Shown here one piece after another: positions 1-8,654 of a stretch of 64,000 nucleotides of DNA. The notes beneath the pieces were generated by a model that saw nothing but the letters and a program-made list of their open reading frames with translations, searched no databases and had not been told where the DNA came from. This stretch comes from a bacterium A37T11 (GTDB lineage Bacteria; Bacteroidota; Bacteroidia; Sphingobacteriales; Sphingobacteriaceae), in contig FOBR01000004.1 in NCBI GenBank assembly GCA_900109895.1, positions 1 through 64,000 of the forward strand, in the 5' to 3' direction. A program made the position numbers and the translations under genes. Each line of letters starts with the position of its first letter. Position 1 is the stretch's first letter.

Positions 1-440
1 CCATCCAAAATCCAGACTTCGTGTGGCTCAATCGAGTGTGGGAAAAGGGAATGGAGCAACTTATCATCAGTGATGATGGGAATGCTTAATCCAGCCAATC
101 CCTTTCCAAATTTACCGCCGAACCAGTTTTCCACCGTCTGCTTGGATTCATACGTAACCCAATAAAATTGAGAATGCGCTTTGAATTTATCCTGCAAGGC
201 GACCATTTCAGGAAGCATTTCAATACATCCTGGACAATGGGTAAATCCAAAGTCCAGGATGAGTAGCTTATCGCCAAAGTTTTTGAGTTTGACATTCTCC
301 TTGTCGATGCTTTTATCCCGATATTGAATTACATTTTTAATAACGAGATCTGGAACAGAATCACCAATCTGAAGGCTCTTTTGGGCGAACGCTTCTACGA
401 ATGAGTAGAAAATGAATAGAAATAACAATGCTATTTTCAT
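1..440 (-). CDS. TlpA-like thioredoxin-fold protein (3' end cut by window edge)
   Basis: The N-terminus is a signal peptide ending near EAFAQ, so the product is exported. The thioredoxin-like part has an active-site CxxC in the context FTHCPGCIEML (the usual family form is WCxxC), preceded by the strand LLILDFGF typical of TlpA/AhpC-TSA proteins. Only about 147 residues are visible; the C-terminal part lies outside the window. The start lies 6 bp after the susD stop, so it is the third gene of a susC-susD-tlpA transcript. Such thioredoxins at SusCD loci are thought to act in periplasmic thiol chemistry; the substrate here is unknown. Confidence 0.8.
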   Translation of the reverse strand, partial: MKIALLFLFIFYSFVEAFAQKSLQIGDSVPDLVIKNVIQYRDKSIDKENVKLKNFGDKLLILDFGFTHCPGCIEMLPEMVALQDKFKAHSQFYWVTYESKQTVENWFGGKFGKGLAGLSIPIITDDKLLHSLFPHSIEPHEVWILD

Positions 441-446
441 ATTAAT

Positions 447-1826
447 CTACCTGGCATTTTGATCAATGTTTCCTACAGTTATCGATTGTTCAGGTATTAG
501 AAAAGCGTAACGTAAATCATTGGGCGGAAGTTCTACTATCGTTCCATTTATAATTCTTCTTAGTGTAGTTGCTAAAGCGGGGTCAATATTCAATCTCCTC
601 AAATCCCACCATCGCCTCCCTCCCCGAAATGCCAGTTCTTTTCTTCGCTCATCAAGTATAGTTCTCAGAGCTATCACCTGATCTGTAAACCTATAAGGTT
701 GGAAGCTGCCTGTTTTAAACCTTTTTAATAACAATCCATTTAATTTGTCACTCGCCTCTTTGAGATCATTTAACCGTGCAGAACATTCTGCCTTGATTAA
801 ATAGGCTTCATCTACGGAAGCTCCACTATACAAAGCTTGACTAGTAATATTGCCAATATATCCTCCCTTGAATGAAGCAGTTCCATCACCATTGTCTTGA
901 TAAAAAATTAATTTCCTTAAGTCATTCTGGTTGTAAGATTTATAAAGATTTGAATCAACCCTGCTTAAGAAAGCATTAAGCGGCAGCGATGATATGATAT
1001 TTGACTCATAGAGAACTTCACTATTACCTCTTGATATCGGATTTGGAGAATTTGTGTCTAAACTGTTAAAATCAATTAGTAAATTCTTTAACCTTAAACA
1101 GGAATCTGCATAGGTAGCTGCCAACGAGTATTCTTGCATTTGTAAATATACATTGGCTAATACTAAATAAGAAACGGCCTTACTAGGTCTTGTAATCGGG
1201 GAAATGTCTGCGGGCAAATATTCGCATGCTAATTTCAAATCACTGGTAATTTGGTCGTATGTTTCTTTTAGGAATGATCGCGAAGTAGGAGAATTGATAT
1301 CCGACGAAATTTTTATTGGCATTCCAAGCTCATTTTCATTTACTCCTTTATTGTAGGGCAATGTATAAACCTGCGCACCGGTAAATAAGGAAAAGCCCCT
1401 TATAAAATACGCCGCTCCTTTTATGGAATTATAAGTATTTAGATCTCCATCATTTACAACTTCGTCTAAATAATCCAGAATTAAATTGCTCATGTATATT
1501 TTCTGGTAGGTATTAATCCAACATAAGTCTGATCTAACTCCAGGATTCCAGGTATAAATATCTTGCTCAATTGTCGAAAGTATTGGATAGAACGTAGAAA
1601 CAACATAGTAATCATCGCATGCTATCTCTGCAATATGAGGATCAGTCTCGTTCATTAATCCATCATTATCAACTATTTTTTGTAGGTCACTCAATTTCTG
1701 TGGTATAACAAGAGCCTTATTGGGCTTCGCATCTAAATATTTTTTGCAAGAAATAAACGGAAAGACAAAGGAAATTATAACTAAGAATATATATGTTCGT
1801 TTCATTCTTTTACTTTTTGAAATCAT
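447..1826 (-). CDS. SusD/RagB-family outer-membrane lipoprotein
   Basis: A SusD-type surface lipoprotein that would cap the SusC channel encoded just upstream. The signal peptide ends at a lipobox FISC followed by KKYLDAKPNK, a standard SusD beginning. The C-terminal region has the family signature ERRKELAFRGGRRWWDLRRL and ends in AFLIPEQSITVGN. At about 459 residues it is on the short side of the family, which is common for loci that do not handle large glycans. The first ATG lies 4 bp after the SusC stop; a second ATG seven codons later (1805) gives a more typical signal peptide. Ligand unknown. Confidence 0.9.
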   Translation of the reverse strand: MISKSKRMKRTYIFLVIISFVFPFISCKKYLDAKPNKALVIPQKLSDLQKIVDNDGLMNETDPHIAEIACDDYYVVSTFYPILSTIEQDIYTWNPGVRSDLCWINTYQKIYMSNLILDYLDEVVNDGDLNTYNSIKGAAYFIRGFSLFTGAQVYTLPYNKGVNENELGMPIKISSDINSPTSRSFLKETYDQITSDLKLACEYLPADISPITRPSKAVSYLVLANVYLQMQEYSLAATYADSCLRLKNLLIDFNSLDTNSPNPISRGNSEVLYESNIISSLPLNAFLSRVDSNLYKSYNQNDLRKLIFYQDNGDGTASFKGGYIGNITSQALYSGASVDEAYLIKAECSARLNDLKEASDKLNGLLLKRFKTGSFQPYRFTDQVIALRTILDERRKELAFRGGRRWWDLRRLNIDPALATTLRRIINGTIVELPPNDLRYAFLIPEQSITVGNIDQNAR

Positions 1827-1829
1827 AAT

Positions 1830-4800
1830 TTAAAAACCTCCTCTAATTCCAAATCCTATGGATCGAGGTGCCCTAATTCCATCTGGCGTATCGGGGTCGA
1901 TTCGGTCTTTGTTCACCCTCCATATAATACCAATATTATTAATGTAAGAGTATACCTGTAAACCCGAAAGAGAAATAGATTTAGCAAGTCTATTGTTTAA
2001 ATTATAAGATAAATTACAGTCCTGTATTCTTATATGATCCCCTTTAATGATATTTACTTCGGAGTTAGCATAAAAGGCATCTCTATTATTGTCTACTGGA
2101 TACGCCATTGAAGGGACATTCGTACGTTGCTCGTCTCCTGGTGTCTGCCATCTTTTTTCATAATCAGAATGTCCAATTCCTCCGTTAAATAAAGTTGAGT
2201 AATTGATTGAATTCTTTCTTAGAACATAGTCAAACTTATAAGAGATATTAACGGATAGAGAAAATGATTTGTATCTGATTGAATTTATCCAGGAACCAAA
2301 ATACATTGGCATGGAAGAGCCCTTCCGTACAAGATCCTCCCAACTTCCTTTGTTTATAATCGCTGAATAATCCTTGCTTAACTTCCCCTCAACGTATCCT
2401 TGTGGATCGCCATTGGCGGCATCTAGTCCACCCCATTTATATGCAATAATATCATAAATGTTGGCTCCTTCAATAGGAGAAGTGTAATTTCCCGTAACAT
2501 AGGCAGATGGATAACTTTGCTTGAGAAGATATTTATCGACTACCGTTTTGTTATAAGATAAGTTTAAAGTGGAGATCAAACTAAATGCGTTGCTGCCAAC
2601 ATGTGCATTAATGTTCACATCAAATCCATGCCCTTTTAACGCCGCATTGTTTGTTACCAGTACCTGTGTTCCTGACGAGACAATGTCCGTGGGTGCACTG
2701 GAAATTAAATCCCTTGATTTCTTGTAGTAATATTCAATATATCCCGTTATGATTTGATTCTTAAAACCGAAGTCCAATCCTAAATTGTGCATTGAAACTT
2801 GTTCCCACCTCAACGATGGATTTGAATAACTGTTGATGGTGGCAAATGGAAGATTTGTATATCTGAAAGAGCCTATCGAAGTAAACAACAGTGTCGGTAA
2901 AGCTGATATGCCATTATTAACATTGCCACTACGACCATAAGTATATCTTATTTTTAAAACAGGAAGCAAATCGCTTTTATAAAAATTTTGATTTGATATT
3001 ATCCACGCTCCTCCTGCAGACCACAAAGGAACACCTTTTTGATTCGTTTTTACGCCAAATAAATTGGACTGATCTTTCCGGCTACTACCCGATACTATAA
3101 ATTTGCTATTTAAATAATAAGAGACATTTGCATACATAGACACAAACCGATTCAAATATTGACTGGTAGCTATTGGATTAGGAATAGAATTAGTGAAATT
3201 TAAATTATCGTAACTCCGGTAGTAACCTAAGTAGTCAATATTATTCGCAAAAGTCAACGTGTTATTATCATATCCATATAATCTATCACTATTATAATCC
3301 GTCTCTGATTGTTTTATTTCTAAACCCGCGATGACTGCTAACTTATCTCTTCTAAGTTCCTTCAAGAAATTAAGCTGGGTCCGCCCTAAATGGGAAACAA
3401 TCCTACCAGAAGAACGATCCATTATTCCTCCCATTGGAATGGGATAGTATACAGACGAGGCTCCAATTTGCGTATATTGATTGATTAGATTTCGGGTATA
3501 ATAGCTGTTTAAATTATGATAATTATATCCTATTGATGTGGACGATTCGTACTGGTATCTGCCTTCAATACTTAAAAACTTGGTGATCTTATATGTACTA
3601 CCAAAATTAATCAGCCATTCCTTATTGTTACTTTCTTTGTCGTTGTTAGTTAATTCATTGAGTGGGTTATAATTCCAATCAAGTAATTTTCCAGCACCAG
3701 CGGTATCAGTAAATGCTTTGGAATAATCCTGAGATATATTAGCATTGTTACCGTTTGTATCTTTAAGTCGGGCGTAAGGATAGAGTATTGACCGATTGTA
3801 GTTTCTTAATTGGGTAACAGAACCCCCTATAGATTTATTCTGTGTTCTGGTACCGGCGTATTGAAGTGATATGTTGATATCCAGTTTGTCAGTTGGCTTG
3901 TAGGTAGTTTGGTTACGAAAAGTAAATCGTTCATATTGGTTTCCTACCAGGTTAGCAAGGCTTTTATCATAGCCACCTGACAAGTAGTAATTAATAGTTT
4001 TCTCGCCACCGGAAAAATTGAGAGCATACTGTTGATCAATATTAGTCCTGTACAGATATTTTAAATAATCGTTTCTTACATCTATTTTTCTTAATGAATT
4101 GATGGCTCGAGTAGCCGAATCGGCGGAAATAACACCATTTCGTTGGGTATTTAAAATTTGAACTACAGGCGATAATATCGGATACCTCCTTGTATTTCCC
4201 AGTGCATCATCGAAAAATCCTTTACCAAATAAAAATTGTTCGACGTCAATAAATTCAGATGTAGATATTTGTTTTGCCGCAAATAGATCCGGTTTTTCTG
4301 TTACATTAACCGACGAGCTCAACGTTAACTGCGACTTGCTCTGATATTGCCCTTTCTTGGTGGTGATAACAATCACGCCGTTGCCGGCACGTGCTCCCCA
4401 AATCGAAGTCGCTGCACCATCTTTTAAAATTGTAATTGCCTGAATATCATTTGGATTTATATTTTTTAAATCGCCATCGTATGGAAAATTATCCAGGATA
4501 ATTAGCGGCGTAGCTATTTGGGATGTTAAAGTACTTATGCCTCTTACCGTAAAATTCTCGGAGTATTTCTTATCAAAATATACCCCCGGCGTCAGGTTTT
4601 CTATGCGGCTGATAATGTCGCTACTAATCTTCCGTTCAAGTAATTTTTGACCGACTTTGTCGAAGGCTGCTGTCCCGCGTTCCTTGGACAACACTTGGTA
4701 CCCATTGCTCACCACATCCACCTCATCCAACGATGCCTCTGCGCGTTGCAGTACAATGGTACTGAGATGATCGGATACGGATACTTCACGCGTGGCGAAA

Positions 4801-5369
4801 CCGAGATAGGAAATTTGCAGGGTGGCGTTGTCTTCGACGCCTCTTAGGATGAATTCCCCGTTTTTGTTGGTGAACGTAGCGCGAGAGGTGCCTTTAACGC
4901 GCACTGTGGCGTTTGCTAAGGGGGTTCCCAGGAAGTCGGTGACGCGGCCGGTGAGGGTTTTCCCGTCCTGCGACGGGACTCCTCGTCCCTCGTCGGTTGC
5001 CCTACCACCAGTCCCGAAAAAATCTTTTACTTTGTCGGTAATACCTTTCTCTTTAATTACAATAGCCTTATCAGCCTCCTGGATACTATAAGTAAAAGGC
5101 TGGTCTTTAAAAACCAGCTTCAGGGCCTCTTGGATAGGCATGTCTTGCACGCTGAGCGTAACGGGCTTGGCTTGCTGCATATAGGCGGCATCAAACAGGA
5201 AGGCATAGCCACTTTGCTGGCGGATGGATTGGATAACCTCGGTAAGCGGTGCATTTTCGACCCGCAGGCTTACCTGCTGGGAGAATGCCGTAGCCCAGGC
5301 CTGGGTAAAACAAATGCTAAGTAAGAGGGCTGTTATCTTCATCGCCTTTACGTATAAATTTATTTGCAT
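1830..5369 (-). CDS. SusC/RagA-family TonB-dependent transporter with N-terminal STN domain
   Basis: Outer-membrane TonB-dependent importer, 1179 residues. In order: a signal peptide (about 1-30), a secretin/TonB N-terminal (STN) domain (about 35-110) of the kind that contacts a FecR anti-sigma factor, a variable linker (about 115-137), a carboxypeptidase-D-like domain beginning TLTGRVTD, a plug domain (IISRIENLTPGVYF, then GAATSIWGARAGNGVIVITT) and a large beta-barrel. The STN domain together with the upstream fecR and sigma genes indicates cell-surface signalling control. The linker carries two small DNA hairpins (4972-4999). The substrate cannot be inferred. Confidence 0.92.
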   Translation of the reverse strand: MQINLYVKAMKITALLLSICFTQAWATAFSQQVSLRVENAPLTEVIQSIRQQSGYAFLFDAAYMQQAKPVTLSVQDMPIQEALKLVFKDQPFTYSIQEADKAIVIKEKGITDKVKDFFGTGGRATDEGRGVPSQDGKTLTGRVTDFLGTPLANATVRVKGTSRATFTNKNGEFILRGVEDNATLQISYLGFATREVSVSDHLSTIVLQRAEASLDEVDVVSNGYQVLSKERGTAAFDKVGQKLLERKISSDIISRIENLTPGVYFDKKYSENFTVRGISTLTSQIATPLIILDNFPYDGDLKNINPNDIQAITILKDGAATSIWGARAGNGVIVITTKKGQYQSKSQLTLSSSVNVTEKPDLFAAKQISTSEFIDVEQFLFGKGFFDDALGNTRRYPILSPVVQILNTQRNGVISADSATRAINSLRKIDVRNDYLKYLYRTNIDQQYALNFSGGEKTINYYLSGGYDKSLANLVGNQYERFTFRNQTTYKPTDKLDINISLQYAGTRTQNKSIGGSVTQLRNYNRSILYPYARLKDTNGNNANISQDYSKAFTDTAGAGKLLDWNYNPLNELTNNDKESNNKEWLINFGSTYKITKFLSIEGRYQYESSTSIGYNYHNLNSYYTRNLINQYTQIGASSVYYPIPMGGIMDRSSGRIVSHLGRTQLNFLKELRRDKLAVIAGLEIKQSETDYNSDRLYGYDNNTLTFANNIDYLGYYRSYDNLNFTNSIPNPIATSQYLNRFVSMYANVSYYLNSKFIVSGSSRKDQSNLFGVKTNQKGVPLWSAGGAWIISNQNFYKSDLLPVLKIRYTYGRSGNVNNGISALPTLLFTSIGSFRYTNLPFATINSYSNPSLRWEQVSMHNLGLDFGFKNQIITGYIEYYYKKSRDLISSAPTDIVSSGTQVLVTNNAALKGHGFDVNINAHVGSNAFSLISTLNLSYNKTVVDKYLLKQSYPSAYVTGNYTSPIEGANIYDIIAYKWGGLDAANGDPQGYVEGKLSKDYSAIINKGSWEDLVRKGSSMPMYFGSWINSIRYKSFSLSVNISYKFDYVLRKNSINYSTLFNGGIGHSDYEKRWQTPGDEQRTNVPSMAYPVDNNRDAFYANSEVNIIKGDHIRIQDCNLSYNLNNRLAKSISLSGLQVYSYINNIGIIWRVNKDRIDPDTPDGIRAPRSIGFGIRGGF
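4972..4999. repeat. Two adjacent hairpins inside the susC linker
   Basis: CCCGTC-CTGC-GACGGG (4972-4987) overlaps GGGAC-TCCTC-GTCCC (4985-4999). They encode a low-complexity Gly/Arg/Asp-rich stretch between the STN and carboxypeptidase-D-like domains, the only poorly conserved part of such proteins. The GC-rich, folded nature contrasts with the AT-rich surroundings and suggests a small inserted repeat that kept the frame. Confidence 0.5.
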
Positions 5370-5418
5370 ATCTTTGTCTTGTTAGGTGTACATACTTTAT
5401 AAGTTATTCCTGACGTTT

Positions 5419-5451
5419 ACCGGGACTGCCGACGCCAATCTGTGTCCCGGT
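5419..5451 (-). terminator. Stem-loop between fecR and susC
   Basis: Perfect 8-bp arms ACCGGGAC / GTCCCGGT separated by 17 nt lie 13 bp after the fecR stop and about 50 bp before the susC start. There is no following T-run on the coding strand, so a simple intrinsic terminator is not clear. It could attenuate readthrough or stabilise the 5' end of the susCD message. Confidence 0.4.
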
Positions 5452-5463
5452 ATTTATTTTTTA

Positions 5464-6615
5464 TTACTTTTCTGCCTGATAAATGAGCCTCCTTCCTTCG
5501 ATTATAAATGTGAGATGACTGGTTTCCCGGATCATGGCCAGGACCTGCGATAGCTTAACGTCACGGCTCATCTGGCCGTAGAAGTTTTTATCTGGCAGTT
5601 GATCTATATGAACCACTTCAACATTATACCAGCGCTCCAGCTGGCGCATGATGTCTTTGAGTGGGGTGTTGTTGAAGTTGAATTCGTGGTTTTTCCAGGC
5701 AATGGTGCTCGCTACATCTACCTTGCTTACCGTTAGGCTGTCTCCTTTAACCAGGGCTTGCTGCGCGGGACTTAAAAGTTGTAAGTTATACGTTTTAAGT
5801 TTTAAGTTTTGTGCTTTGACCTGGACCTTTCCTGTTATAAGAGTTGTTTTCGTTTCTTTTTCATCCGTGAATGCGGTAACATTGAAACTGGTACCTAAGA
5901 CCAGGATCTCTTGGTTTTTGCTTTTTACGATGAAGGGCGAATATTTATTCGCCCCTACATCGCCCGTATTAACTTCAAAAAAGGCTTCACCTTCCAAAGT
6001 GACCTCTCTCCTATTGCCGCTGAAGCGGCTGGGGTATTTTAGAGTGGATGCAGCGTTGAGCCAGACTTTTGTTCCGTCGCTGAGGATGATTTGGTATTGG
6101 CCGCCTTTGGGAGTACTCAAAACCAATTGTCGCACTTCTTCTCCTTCAACCTTAGGCCTTAGGCCTTCTACCTTTCTGCCATTGTCATAGGTAATCGCTT
6201 CAGTATTAACAATAATTCCACTTTGCGCACTATCCAACGCTACTTTCCTACCGTCTGCTAATGTTAAGGTGGCTTGGTTATAGCCGGGGGCTATGTCATT
6301 TACGATATTAGATTTATGATTTACGATTAGGCTTGAATAGAAATAGAGGGTTGTGGCTAACGCGACGAGCAGTATGGCGGCGTAAGGTAAGTACCGGTAA
6401 TACTTGGACAGTTGGCGCGGTGCCGGGACTTGTTGGGCTTGTAGGCGCGTCCAGACTTCACTAGCCAGGTTTTCGGGGTCTGGTAGTGTGGGGCCGTCTT
6501 GCATACGCTGGTTATAATAACGGTCAAACCAGCTATCCACCAGCTCTTTTTCTGCTGCTGTGCTGGTGCCCGCCACATAGCGTGCTAAGATTTCCCGTAT
6601 TTCCTGTTCGTTCAT
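5464..6615 (-). CDS. FecR-family anti-sigma factor
   Basis: Inner-membrane anti-sigma/transducer of a SusC-FecR-sigma system, 383 residues. The cytoplasmic N-terminus (MNEQEIREILARYVAGTST, the FecR N-terminal helix bundle) is followed by one membrane helix (about 95-115, YLPYAAILLVALATTLYFY) and a periplasmic FecR domain with TPKGGQYQIILSDGTKVWLNAAS and GEAFFEV, then a C-terminal STN-contacting region ending HLTFIIEGRRLIYQ. Three heptamer arrays (5776-5810, 6143-6177, 6300-6327) and one hairpin (5935-5954) fall in frame in variable segments, encoding runs such as KLKTYNLQLL and GLRPKVEGEE. The frame is intact. Confidence 0.9.
   Translation of the reverse strand: MNEQEIREILARYVAGTSTAAEKELVDSWFDRYYNQRMQDGPTLPDPENLASEVWTRLQAQQVPAPRQLSKYYRYLPYAAILLVALATTLYFYSSLIVNHKSNIVNDIAPGYNQATLTLADGRKVALDSAQSGIIVNTEAITYDNGRKVEGLRPKVEGEEVRQLVLSTPKGGQYQIILSDGTKVWLNAASTLKYPSRFSGNRREVTLEGEAFFEVNTGDVGANKYSPFIVKSKNQEILVLGTSFNVTAFTDEKETKTTLITGKVQVKAQNLKLKTYNLQLLSPAQQALVKGDSLTVSKVDVASTIAWKNHEFNFNNTPLKDIMRQLERWYNVEVVHIDQLPDKNFYGQMSRDVKLSQVLAMIRETSHLTFIIEGRRLIYQAEK
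5776..5810. repeat. Five-unit heptamer array (AAGTTTT type) in fecR
   Basis: Five consecutive 7-bp units of form A[AC]GTT[GAT]T read on the plus strand, no indels. It encodes the LKLKTYNLQLL part of FecR. The same unit family occurs outside genes at 56822-56849. Confidence 0.6.
5935..5954. repeat. Perfect palindrome in fecR
   Basis: Arms GGGCGAATA / TATTCGCCC with a 2-bp spacer TT. It encodes part of VGANKYSPFIV in a surface loop position of FecR. It resembles short REP-like palindromes rather than a protein-driven sequence. Confidence 0.5.
6143..6177. repeat. Five-unit heptamer array (CCTTAGG type) in fecR
   Basis: Five 7-bp units starting CCTT, the second and third identical (CCTTAGG). 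Encodes the repeat-like peptide GLRPKVEGEE in FecR. Confidence 0.55.
6300..6327. repeat. Four-unit heptamer array (TTACGAT type) in fecR
   Basis: Four 7-bp units of form [TA]TA[CGT][GA]AT just after the membrane helix of FecR, encoding VNHKSNIVND. The same TTACGAT unit forms an intergenic array at 49431-49458. Confidence 0.55.
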
Positions 6616-6693
6616 ATATGCCTTTTCTTCGTGTTCCTATATATAAGAGTCACAAAATTGAAAAGTGTGGTATATGAAATGAAAATATTTTTT

Positions 6694-7286
6694 TTAGAGC
6701 CAGAGATACCAGGCTAGCGCAAGGGCAAAGAGCGTTGAAAGCTTGCTCCAAAGATATTTAACGGCTTTTTTGAGTTGGGTACGGGAGGTAAGGACAGAGA
6801 TGCCGAGCCGATCGGCAATTTCCTGATGGCTTAATTGCTCGTCACGGCGCAATAAAAACACGGCACGCATACGCTCAGGCAGGTTGGCTACTTCACGGTC
6901 AATGGCTTCCTGCAGCTGCTGTGCGCTAATGGCTTCATCGGCAGGGCCGCTGTGTGCGCGCATTTCCTGTAGGTATGAGGCAAGGTCTTGCAGCGCCAGG
7001 TTTTCTTTTTTGACCGTCAACAGGTGTTTAACGGCCCGGTTGCGCATCATTTGGTAGAGATAGTATCTCGGATTTTCTACTTCAACCAGACTGCCACGGT
7101 ATTCCCATAGCTGCGCAAAAACATCTTGAAGGATATCAGCAGCACCTCCCGGTCTCCCATTAATTTATAAGCCTGGTTACCCATAGAAATGCAATAGCGG
7201 GCATAAAATTCAGCATACGCCCGATGATTTCCCTCCATAATGAGCGAAAACAAGGCCTTATCATCCAAATTCAGCAAGGAGTTCAT
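6694..7286 (-). pseudogene. ECF sigma factor, frameshifted
   Basis: Two overlapping reading frames together make one sigma-70 family ECF factor of about 197 residues. The first part (7286 down to about 7148) reads MNSLLNLDDKALFSLIMEGN and MGDRE; the second part, in the next frame, continues ADILQDVFAQLWEYRGSL, then YLYQMMRNRAVKHLL (region 2) and LPERMRAVFLLRRDEQLSHQ with EIADRLGISVLTSRTQLKKA (region 4). One base appears to be missing in the G-rich run near 7146-7152. The hydrophobic tail ending WYLWL is common in Bacteroidota ECF factors. It lies directly upstream of fecR and susC, so it should activate them. It is either a real loss-of-function mutation or a sequencing error. Confidence 0.8.
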
Positions 7287-7356
7287 TGATTTTGTAATTA
7301 ATTATTCATATATCGCTTTAATTGTGGGAACAAGGTACGGATAATTGGAAATAGAT

Positions 7357-7387
7357 TGATGCAAATTTTAGGAATTTATTTTCAAGT
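7357..7387. repeat. 31-bp direct repeat, copy 1 (putative attachment site)
   Basis: Identical at all 31 positions to 12992-13022. This copy sits 25 bp after the fabF-like stop and 70 bp upstream of the sigma factor start. On the minus strand it reads as the last codons and stop (LKINS, TAA) of the HTH gene whose intact end is copy 2. Confidence 0.8.
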
Positions 7388-7412
7388 ACCTATTATAAGA
7401 ATAATAGAAATC

Positions 7413-8654
7413 TTAAAAAGCACGAAAGATGACGATGCCATTATGGCCTCCAAAACCAAAGGTGTTACTCATGGCCACCTGCACTGGATGAGCTATTGCT
7501 TCGCCGGTAACAATGTGCATACGGCTGTCAATGGCAGGGTCAAGCACGGTTGTATTGATGGTGGGAGGAATCACGCCGTCCCTGATCGATAACAAGGCAA
7601 CGATTGCTTCAATGGCTCCTGCCGCGCCCAGCAGGTGACCAGTCATCGACTTAGTCGAGCTTATTTTAACTGATGGTCTTTGTGAACCAATCACTGCTTG
7701 CACAGCCTTGATCTCTGATAGATCGCCTATAGGCGTTGAAGTTGCATGCATATTTAGGTAATCAACCTGGTCCATGCCTATCCCCGCCTCTTTCAGTGCT
7801 AGTTGCATGGCCCTGGCGGCACCCAGGCCTTCCGGGTGGGTGGCCGTCATGTGATAAGCATCCGCCGTCATAGCAGCACCAGTTATTTCACCATAGATAT
7901 GTGCTCCCCGGCTTTTTGCATGCATATACTCTTCCAATACCAATGCCGCTGCACCTTCTCCCATGACAAAACCATCCCGGTCCACATCAAAAGGCCGGGA
8001 TGCATGTTCCGGATCGTTATTGCGTACAGACATTGCTTTCATCGAGCTAAAGCCCCCTAAGGAAGCAGGCGTGATGGGAGCTTCCGAACCACCTGATACA
8101 ATGATCTTGGCTTTCCCCCAGCGAATGTAGTTAAAGGCATCCATAATGGCTGTGTTTGAAGTTGCGCACGCCGAAACGGTTGTATAATTTATACCCATCA
8201 GGTGATGACGGATGGAGATCATGCCAGAAGACATGTTGCTGATTAACCTGGACACAAAGAAAGGACTGAAACGCGGCTGTCCATTCCCTTTTGCATAATC
8301 GGTCACTTCGTTTTCAAACGTCTCCATACCTCCCTGGCCTGTGCCCCAAATAACCCCTACATCAAATGGGTCCATTTTTGACATATTGAACCCTGAATCA
8401 CGGATTGCCTCATCCGAAGCCACCAATGCATATTGCGTAAAAGGATCTGTACGTTTCAAATCAGCCTTCTCCAAAAAATCTTCCACCCGGAAGTCCTTTA
8501 ATTCGCAAGCAATTTGCGTGCGGAACAATGAGGGGTCAAAACGTGTAATACGTGCTGCGCCGCTTTTACCTGCTACTATATTACCCCAAAAGGTTTTGGC
8601 ATTATTTCCCAGGGGAGTTAATGCTCCGATACCCGTAATAACGACTCTATTCAT
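7413..8654 (-). CDS. FabF-type beta-ketoacyl-ACP synthase
   Basis: Condensing enzyme of fatty acid or related synthesis, 413 residues, cytoplasmic. The catalytic triad is intact and falls at the E. coli FabF numbers: Cys163 in SACATSNTA, His303 in NMHATSTPIGD, His340 in SMTGHLLGAAGA; the C-terminal loop is FGFGGHN. The ATG at 8654 overlaps the TetR stop (ATGA), so translation is coupled. No acyl carrier protein, FabG or other pathway gene is nearby, so it is not part of a biosynthetic cluster. With an exporter and a TetR regulator it may instead be a spare, drug-insensitive copy of the essential FabF; this is inference. Confidence 0.9.
   Translation of the reverse strand: MNRVVITGIGALTPLGNNAKTFWGNIVAGKSGAARITRFDPSLFRTQIACELKDFRVEDFLEKADLKRTDPFTQYALVASDEAIRDSGFNMSKMDPFDVGVIWGTGQGGMETFENEVTDYAKGNGQPRFSPFFVSRLISNMSSGMISIRHHLMGINYTTVSACATSNTAIMDAFNYIRWGKAKIIVSGGSEAPITPASLGGFSSMKAMSVRNNDPEHASRPFDVDRDGFVMGEGAAALVLEEYMHAKSRGAHIYGEITGAAMTADAYHMTATHPEGLGAARAMQLALKEAGIGMDQVDYLNMHATSTPIGDLSEIKAVQAVIGSQRPSVKISSTKSMTGHLLGAAGAIEAIVALLSIRDGVIPPTINTTVLDPAIDSRMHIVTGEAIAHPVQVAMSNTFGFGGHNGIVIFRAF

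Noticed and set aside
5648-6190. 180-codon plus-strand frame inside fecR
   Set aside because: Antisense shadow of a clear FecR coding sequence; no recognisable protein features.
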